Assembly: GCA_964453665.1 (NCBI GenBank)
Contig: CAYVQT010000060.1
Span: 1 to 17,824, forward strand
DNA length: 17,824 nucleotides
From: DAOUTY01 sp964453665
Lineage (GTDB): Bacteria; Chloroflexota; Dehalococcoidia; SZUA-161
Reading direction: 5' to 3'
Of this stretch, positions 13,175-17,824 are shown in pieces. Under the pieces are notes generated by a model that worked only from the letters and a program-made list of their open reading frames with translations, made no database searches and was not told the origin of the DNA. Numbering within the stretch: position 1 is the stretch's first letter; each line of letters starts with the position of its first letter. The translations under genes were made by a program, and so were the position numbers.

Positions 13175-15358
13175 ATGAGAAGGCACGTGAGAAGAGCAGG
13201 CGGATATCTGCTGGTTATATTGCTGGTTGCGGCTATTACCGCAATTAGCCCGGGCCCTCTCATAGCCCAGGAGGCAGGCCAGGCGGTGACCCTGGATATG
13301 GTTCCCGCAGGCATCACGGGGGCGGTCAGCGGGACGATTACGCTTCAGCTCCCGCCGGGCTTCGAACTGTATGAAGTTGATGTCGATGAAATCTCATGGG
13401 CTGGTGAAACGGTTTACTGTGAGGACTACGAGTATCACGGCACACAGCTTCTTGATACCCAGACTGGCCCTGATGGGAGCCACTATACCAGCCTGGGAGA
13501 TCAGGCTCACGGCATGGGCTTAGGCGGCGGCGTACTGTTTATTAGGGGGCTCGTGGACATTAAGGCCGACGCTCAGCAGTACCTCAGGCCTTACGTGGAA
13601 GGGCCCGTCTATGAAGAGGGTTATTTCTCCGTTCCCGGCGATGGCTCCAGCTATCAGGGGTATTACTACCTCTCGACCTATACCAAAGAGAATATATCGA
13701 CATACTATATAGATGGTGAGGAGATAGTGTACGAGTGGGAATCCGTACACCACGATCTGAATGTCAGAATAGCGTTAAGCCAGGGCAGTCCGCTGTATAC
13801 GGTTACTCTATGGGCTCACACATGGGGGCTGCCCGACCGGGTTGACGAGCATGGTTGGACGCATACCTATACCCTTAACGGGAAGCCTCAGCTCGAACAG
13901 CACAGACAGTACCTTAAGGATTTACTGTCCGGCATGATGATCAGCAACTGGTCGGCCCCGACCGGCCCGGCAACTCAGACAACACCCGCTGTAACACCTG
14001 CCGCAACACCGGAGGGAACGCCGTTCGCGGACATAATTGAGCAGGAAGTGGAGTTAATTACTTCTATTGGCTGTGATTTAACGTCTATCAGCATCGACTC
14101 ACTCGTCGGGCTGACAGATGACAGCGTGGCGGGCATGGAACAGGCCCTGCAAGAGCTGGAATACTACGAAGGGCTTGACCAGCTATCCCCGGGGTACCAG
14201 TATCTGGGTTCGCTTCTGCTTACGACAGAGCTTCAAAGGGACACGCTGGCTCTCCAGGGCTATCTGGAGGGCTGGCAGAGCACCGAGACTGCGGCACAAA
14301 GCCTCGGGGTTGAGATTACCGCTGAACAGAGCGCCAGTATAAGTGAAGTTTCGAGCCTGATAGAATCCGTCCCTTCGCAGTATGCCCTGCCGTCTCAACC
14401 CGGTGTAATCCAGGTTGAACTTGCTACTTCCTGCTCCATGCTGGCATCTGAGATACAGAGACTGGAACGAGAATACAAAGAAGCCCTGCGGCAGAAGGAA
14501 AAGTACTATCCTGTATGCGTAGAGAAGCTCGAAGTACTGCGTGACGACTTTCAACGACTCTCCCTGCACATGGCCGATTATGCCAAAACGGAGATTCAGG
14601 CCCACCTCGATGAGGCCATTGAGCAGCTGCAAAGTGTGATATTGTCGAATATCGTCAGTGGTGTCAAAGAAACGATGGATCTCGCCAATGAAGAAGCTAT
14701 TACGGCACTTGAGGCATACGACGATATAAGGGAAGGTAATCTCGGCGGAGTAGTATCGAAATTCCTCACCCTGGCGGGACACGCGATAGAGAAGGCCAAC
14801 CTGGAGAGATATGAGCTCCTGGGTATGGAACTGGGGGAAATCGGGGGGCCGCTGGGTTATGCCGGACATATACAGAGCATGATTGAAACCGGCCTGGTTC
14901 TGGTCAATCTTTCGACGGACACTCGAGTGGTCAACACTCAACATCAGTATTTGAATATACTGAACAGGCTGATGACCGAGACTCAGCAGGAGATGACCAG
15001 GCTAGAGGACGCCCCCGTGGATATCATGTCTAAACTGAGTGACAGGAGGGCGGAATATGCCCGGAATGACTGTGACCAGGCTGAGCCGCTGATGCTTGAA
15101 CTTGTCTTCCCCGAGTTTGAGCTATATACGGAAGAGATTGAGCTTTATACTGGAGAGATCGAGCTTTACACCGGAGAGATGGAGCTATACTGCGGAGAGA
15201 GCACGTTGCGATATGAACCTGTTGAGCTGGAATATGTGCCTGTCGAGCTGGAGTATCTCCCGGTTGAACTAGAGGAAATTTCCGTTGAGCTGGAGGAGAT
15301 TCCGGTTGAACTGGAGTACCTCCCTGTTTATTTTGTGCCTTTATATGAGGGGCAATGA
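13175..15358 (+). CDS. Large exported protein with C-terminal heptapeptide repeats, function unknown
   Basis: A 727-residue protein I do not recognise. The N-terminus (RRHVRRAGG plus a hydrophobic stretch to about residue 30, ending PLIAQE) is a signal peptide with probable signal peptidase I cleavage after A31. Residues 38-235 are beta-rich and Tyr/Gly-rich. A Thr/Pro linker spans 260-283. Residues 285-640 are mostly helical with likely coiled coil (EIQRLEREYKEALRQKEKY at 426-444). The C-terminus (641-724) is about twelve tandem heptapeptides of the type VELEYLP or IELYTGE, ending EGQ. Cysteines are few. The ATG at 13175 has GAGG about 9 bases upstream. No membrane anchor or LPXTG-like sorting signal is seen, so the mature protein may be secreted or held by the repeats. 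Confidence 0.8.
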   Translation: MRRHVRRAGGYLLVILLVAAITAISPGPLIAQEAGQAVTLDMVPAGITGAVSGTITLQLPPGFELYEVDVDEISWAGETVYCEDYEYHGTQLLDTQTGPDGSHYTSLGDQAHGMGLGGGVLFIRGLVDIKADAQQYLRPYVEGPVYEEGYFSVPGDGSSYQGYYYLSTYTKENISTYYIDGEEIVYEWESVHHDLNVRIALSQGSPLYTVTLWAHTWGLPDRVDEHGWTHTYTLNGKPQLEQHRQYLKDLLSGMMISNWSAPTGPATQTTPAVTPAATPEGTPFADIIEQEVELITSIGCDLTSISIDSLVGLTDDSVAGMEQALQELEYYEGLDQLSPGYQYLGSLLLTTELQRDTLALQGYLEGWQSTETAAQSLGVEITAEQSASISEVSSLIESVPSQYALPSQPGVIQVELATSCSMLASEIQRLEREYKEALRQKEKYYPVCVEKLEVLRDDFQRLSLHMADYAKTEIQAHLDEAIEQLQSVILSNIVSGVKETMDLANEEAITALEAYDDIREGNLGGVVSKFLTLAGHAIEKANLERYELLGMELGEIGGPLGYAGHIQSMIETGLVLVNLSTDTRVVNTQHQYLNILNRLMTETQQEMTRLEDAPVDIMSKLSDRRAEYARNDCDQAEPLMLELVFPEFELYTEEIELYTGEIELYTGEMELYCGESTLRYEPVELEYVPVELEYLPVELEEISVELEEIPVELEYLPVYFVPLYEGQ
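15095..15346 (+). repeat. About twelve tandem 21-bp (heptapeptide) repeats
   Basis: Reading in frame from 15095, every 21 bases gives one heptapeptide: LELVFPE, FELYTEE, IELYTGE twice, MELYCGE, STLRYEP, VELEYVP, VELEYLP, VELEEIS, VELEEIP, VELEYLP, VYFVPLY. Two sub-families (ELYTGE and VELEYxP) occupy the first and second halves. Hydrophobic and acidic residues alternate, as in a beta-strand. Third positions vary freely (GTT/GTC, CTG/CTA/CTC), so the amino-acid pattern is kept despite DNA drift. Confidence 0.85.
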
Positions 15359-15407
15359 CATGCTGATAATTGAGAATAAGGGACTGTGCGAGAAAAAGAG
15401 GTGGAAC

Positions 15408-15893
15408 ATGCCATTTCGATGTAGAATATCCTGCTGCCTTCTGGTCGGGTGCATACTCTTAATCATGGCTGTTGCCGTTTCCTGCGGTGGCGGCGATACC
15501 ACGCCAGCCGCAAGCGGAGAGGCTCTTTCCTCCGAGGAGAGCGCGTATCTGGAACTGTGGCAGGAGGCAGCAGTCGCTCTGATCGATTTCAGCATGGTTG
15601 AGCTTGACGCTCTTACAGCGGAGCCGGATGAAGAGCCCGCTCTAACTGAAATTGCGGGCACGTATCAGGACAGGCGCGATGATTTTGAAGCGGCGTTACT
15701 GGACCTCGAGCAGGCGTCTGTACCATCGAGTCTGGCTGGATATCATACTCAGCTAGTACCCCTGTACCGGGAGGCTCTGGATAATATGGACTCGATGATC
15801 GATGCGGCGAGCCAAAATGACGAGGCGTCGTTTCTTGAGGCTAAAGCCGGATTGATTGACACTATTGATAAAGCAGCAGCGGTAACGCAGTAA
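15408..15893 (+). CDS. Small helical lipoprotein, function unknown
   Basis: A 161-residue protein starting at ATG 15408, behind AAGAGG with good spacing. The same frame is open further upstream (ATG 15360 and earlier, overlapping the previous gene), but only the 15408 start gives a proper signal: MPFRCRISCC, a hydrophobic run, then VAVSC with the lipidated Cys at 26. After a short TTPAAS linker come about 120 residues of amphipathic helices (SAYLELWQEAAVALIDFS; QDRRDDFEAALLDLEQA; PLYREALDNMDSMIDAA), probably a four-helix bundle. It starts 49 bp after the heptapeptide-repeat gene on the same strand, so it is likely co-transcribed. I do not recognise the family. Confidence 0.78.
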   Translation: MPFRCRISCCLLVGCILLIMAVAVSCGGGDTTPAASGEALSSEESAYLELWQEAAVALIDFSMVELDALTAEPDEEPALTEIAGTYQDRRDDFEAALLDLEQASVPSSLAGYHTQLVPLYREALDNMDSMIDAASQNDEASFLEAKAGLIDTIDKAAAVTQ

Positions 15894-16091
15894 TCGCTGC
15901 GGTGACCGTTTATCCTGCCTCGGGCTTTTTCGAAATAAGGCGGGGCCTTCACTAAAGGGCAGGATGCCTTCTCGTATAAATTCACATATTGCCTGTCCGT
16001 GCAGAGTGTAATTACAAAGTTGGAATTGAGAGTGTAGTTTTAGTTAGGGGTAAGATAGAGTACACTGAGTTGATATTTTGTGAGATGAGCT

Positions 16092-16646
16092 ATGAGAAGT
16101 ATTAGCACTTGTTTGGCTATAGTTGTCGTGATATTTACAGTCATTTGCTGCATTTCATGCGATGGAGAGGAAGAATCTCAGACATCTGCAGAGGATTGCT
16201 TTGGGATTTATTTGACTGCAGCCGATGTCTCAATTAACTGGCTAACTGCAGAAGAGGTGTCAATTGACAGATTGGGGATGCTCCCCTATATGGAGCTTGC
16301 AGATGAACCCCTTATATCATCAAGCGATATTAACTCGTATTCGAGCGAAACACATGAGATTGAATTAACAACATCTGCGGCTGACAGAATCCGGCAAATT
16401 AATCTTTCAGGGAAGGCTTTCGTGGTTTGCTTTGATCAACAACCGGTCTATTCAGGTGTATTTGTGTCAGCATATTCCTCAAGAACGTTCGATGGCGTTG
16501 TAATAATGTGGCCGTTGATGAACAACAATGGTAGAACTATTGGAATTGAACTCGGATACCCTGGGAGAGAATTTTTCATGGGGGAGGATCCGAGATCCGA
16601 TCCAAAGATATTACAGTGTTTGGATCAACATAACAAACTGGATTGA
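16092..16646 (+). CDS. Putative lipoprotein with a SecD-P1-like segment, function unknown
   Basis: A 184-residue protein. MRSISTCLAIVVVIFTVICC is a lipoprotein-type signal with candidate Cys 19, 20 or 23; CISC makes 23 most likely. The body is mixed alpha/beta. Residues from about 88 on (HEIELTTSAADRI, GKAFVVCFD, VYSGVFVSAYSS, FDGVVI) follow the order of the P1 head region of SecD (a residue run, then a GKxLAIVLD-like strand, then VxSAP). I treat this only as a resemblance. The gene is visibly richer in A/T and in codons such as ATT, AAT and TTT than its upstream neighbours. The ATG at 16092 follows a GAGATGAG stretch, a modest ribosome site. It lies 198 bp after the helical lipoprotein gene, so it may have its own promoter. 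Confidence 0.7.
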   Translation: MRSISTCLAIVVVIFTVICCISCDGEEESQTSAEDCFGIYLTAADVSINWLTAEEVSIDRLGMLPYMELADEPLISSSDINSYSSETHEIELTTSAADRIRQINLSGKAFVVCFDQQPVYSGVFVSAYSSRTFDGVVIMWPLMNNNGRTIGIELGYPGREFFMGEDPRSDPKILQCLDQHNKLD

Positions 16647-16688
16647 TATTCATGGAATTGAGACTGTGGTTAGGGGGAAAGGAGCTTT

Positions 16689-17042
16689 TCACCTCTTGAT
16701 TGTCTGTCGTTTACGTTCGGTCATGTTATCGGCATGCCCTTGAATTCCAAGTTCCCGAATCTGCTCGATGCATGCTGCGCGATCTGACCTGAAAATGAGG
16801 CCAAAGATCCTGGATATCATGTTGTTGAATGCCTTGCAGTCTTTAGGGTCGTCGAATTGCCTACAGTCAGCACATGATGCGTATTGATTGTCGATGCAAC
16901 ATATTCGTACTTTACACCACCTCGCCTTCTGATTCTCATGGCAACCCGGGCACCTGTCCTTTAAGAACTTGCCGCATGCTCCACAGTAGAGACCACAATA
17001 GGCAACCAGCTCCGGATTTGAAACGATTTCCTTCACATGCAT
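16689..17042 (-). CDS. Cysteine-rich DUF3795-type protein
   Basis: A 117-residue protein with twelve cysteines: 16, 20, 23, 31, 34, 43, 48, 49, 57, 60, 69 and 91. The opening YCGLYCGACGKF, followed by CPGC, WCKVRICC, CADC and a late C, matches the DUF3795 family pattern, common in anaerobic bacteria and archaea and thought to bind zinc or another metal. No reaction is known. It is soluble, with a basic C-terminus (ERKRQTIKR). The ATG at 17042 follows a weak GGTAAGGG. It converges with the SecD-P1-like gene (42 bp apart), and its own -10 lies about 25 bases upstream. Confidence 0.85.
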   Translation of the reverse strand: MHVKEIVSNPELVAYCGLYCGACGKFLKDRCPGCHENQKARWCKVRICCIDNQYASCADCRQFDDPKDCKAFNNMISRIFGLIFRSDRAACIEQIRELGIQGHADNMTERKRQTIKR

Positions 17043-17067
17043 CCCTTACCTAGAGCTACACCCTGGT

Positions 17068-17073
17068 ATTATA
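17068..17073 (-). promoter_or_regulatory. -10 element candidate for the DUF3795-type gene
   Basis: A perfect TATAAT on the minus strand, 25 bases before the start codon, in an AT-rich stretch. No acceptable -35 hexamer is found at 16-18 bp, so the call is tentative. Confidence 0.3.
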
Positions 17074-17132
17074 TATTCAAATACATTAATTGAGGGCATA
17101 GAGCTATCTGGCGTTCTGCTAGAGGCGACCGA

Positions 17133-17447
17133 TTACTCAACCATCACCGCTGTCCCGTAGGCGAGCAGCTCCGAGGCGCCTGACATCACCATCGACGTCA
17201 CGAACCTGGTGCCCACTATGGCGTTGGCTCCCATGCTCTCGGCTTCCTGTACCATCCGCTGGATGGCCTGCTCCCTGGATTCGGCAAGCATCTTGGTGTA
17301 GTCCGTTATCTCGCCGCCGACGATATTCCTCAGCCCGGCCATAAAGTCATGCCCGATATGCCGGGCTCTGATGGTACTTCCCCTTACCAGTCCCAGCGTT
17401 TTAACTATCTTTTTTCCTTCTACCACGTCCGTTGTCGTAACGATCAT
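17133..17447 (-). CDS. YbjQ/UPF0145 family protein
   Basis: A 104-residue protein of the YbjQ (UPF0145) family, small cytoplasmic proteins that assemble into rings and were once called heavy-metal-binding; the true role is unsettled. It matches in full length (family about 105): MIVTTTDVVEGKKIVKTLGLV, the middle GLRNIVGGEITDYTKMLAESREQAI, then AESMGANAIVGTRF and the final YGTAVMVE. The ATG at 17447 overlaps the stop of the upstream gene by four bases (ATGA), with GGGAGG seven bases before it inside that gene, so translation is coupled. Confidence 0.93.
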   Translation of the reverse strand: MIVTTTDVVEGKKIVKTLGLVRGSTIRARHIGHDFMAGLRNIVGGEITDYTKMLAESREQAIQRMVQEAESMGANAIVGTRFVTSMVMSGASELLAYGTAVMVE

Positions 17448-17665
17448 CTCTGTACCTCCCTGAAAGCCTCCTCCTCTTTTGAGGCTTTCAATCTATCCCT
17501 GATTATAGACAGGACTAACAGTAGCAGTCCTATTGCCGCCGCAACAATAGCCACCCTGAGCGGCACGGGAATGGATTCCGCAACGGCGCTGAAAAACCAG
17601 TAGAGCAGATAGCCTGCCGCTACACAGATACCACCTGTCAGGAGGACTGCGCCCAGTTTTCGCAT
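17444..17665 (-). CDS. Small two-helix membrane protein coupled to YbjQ
   Basis: A 73-residue protein with two transmembrane helices (about 5-27 and 36-58) and a charged cytoplasmic tail (IRDRLKASKEEEAFREVQR). The short loop between the helices (AESIPVPLR) and the positive flank place both ends probably in the cytoplasm. I do not know a function. The four-base overlap with the YbjQ gene suggests the two act together, perhaps with this protein docking the YbjQ ring at the membrane (inference). The ATG at 17665 has GAGGAG about seven bases upstream, and the promoter is about 70 bp further up. Confidence 0.82.
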   Translation of the reverse strand: MRKLGAVLLTGGICVAAGYLLYWFFSAVAESIPVPLRVAIVAAAIGLLLLVLSIIRDRLKASKEEEAFREVQR

Positions 17666-17736
17666 CCGGTCTCCTCTAATTCTATATGCGGCTGCAAATT
17701 CCAGTTGTCGCCCTGGCGCAGCCGGATGTCAGACAA

Positions 17737-17765
17737 ATCCTAAACCAGGGATAGTAGTCTGTCAA
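17737..17765 (-). promoter_or_regulatory. Sigma70-type promoter for the membrane protein/YbjQ operon
   Basis: On the minus strand, a perfect TTGACA (17765-17760), exactly 17 bp, then TAGGAT (17742-17737). The leader would be about 65 bases. This is the best -35 on the minus strand of the window. Confidence 0.65.
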
Positions 17766-17824
17766 TAGACCGAATTGACTCATAATAAAAGTTACTGAAT
17801 GCATTATAGTTGCGTCATAAAGAA

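Noticed and set aside
14183..14944. 253-residue minus-strand frame
   Set aside because: It lies inside the well-supported 727-residue exported protein gene and shows no family signature; it is a shadow frame.
15285..15407. Upstream extension of the small helical lipoprotein
   Set aside because: It would overlap the heptapeptide repeats and put charged residues before the signal peptide. ATG 15408 has a better ribosome site and a proper lipoprotein signal.
15915..15950. GCCTCGGGC then TTTTT after the helical lipoprotein gene as a terminator
   Set aside because: The only possible stem is three base pairs, or a poor 7-bp pairing across a long loop; not enough to call.

Overview
This window most resembles a genome fragment from an uncultivated, mesophilic Chloroflexota, probably Dehalococcoidia-like. 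That is an inference. It rests on the mix of ATG, GTG and TTG starts, the many lipoproteins with Thr/Pro-rich linkers after the lipobox, the hairpin-type dispersed repeats between genes, and the gene content. No rRNA, tRNA, IS element, integrase or CRISPR array was recognised. I see 16 protein-coding genes, one of them cut by the left edge.

Layout. (1) 1-2480, minus strand: moeA (3' part missing), mobA and pcm, covering molybdenum cofactor insertion, guanylylation and protein repair. (2) 2481-3085: a gene-free stretch with a long hairpin, a terminator-like hairpin, and a roughly 115-bp repeat unit present twice, made of GC-rich hairpins. (3) 3086-6233: a small membrane protein on the minus strand, divergent from a plus-strand run gatB-secG-ubiA/menA-like; two well-formed promoters sit back to back between them. 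(4) 6319-8910, minus: an 863-residue membrane sensor with 7TM-like, GAF-like, GGDEF and HD-GYP domains, carrying both c-di-GMP synthase and phosphodiesterase signatures. (5) 9614-16646, plus: five consecutive exported proteins of unassigned function, four or five of them lipoproteins. They are a TPR-like protein with a perfect 150-bp internal duplication, a protein with four FxLYD-like beta repeats, a 727-residue protein ending in about 12 tandem heptapeptides, and two small lipoproteins. (6) 16689-17665, minus: a Cys-rich DUF3795-type protein, then a YbjQ/UPF0145 protein translationally coupled to a two-helix membrane protein, expressed from a consensus-like promoter at the right edge.

How it fits together. 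The left half is mostly housekeeping. The right half, from the c-di-GMP sensor through the exported-protein block, looks like an accessory cell-envelope region, possibly concerned with surface structures. No catalytic activity can be assigned to the exported proteins. The most unusual item is the C-terminal heptapeptide array at 15095-15346. The most recent visible change is the exact 150-bp tandem duplication at 10051-10350.
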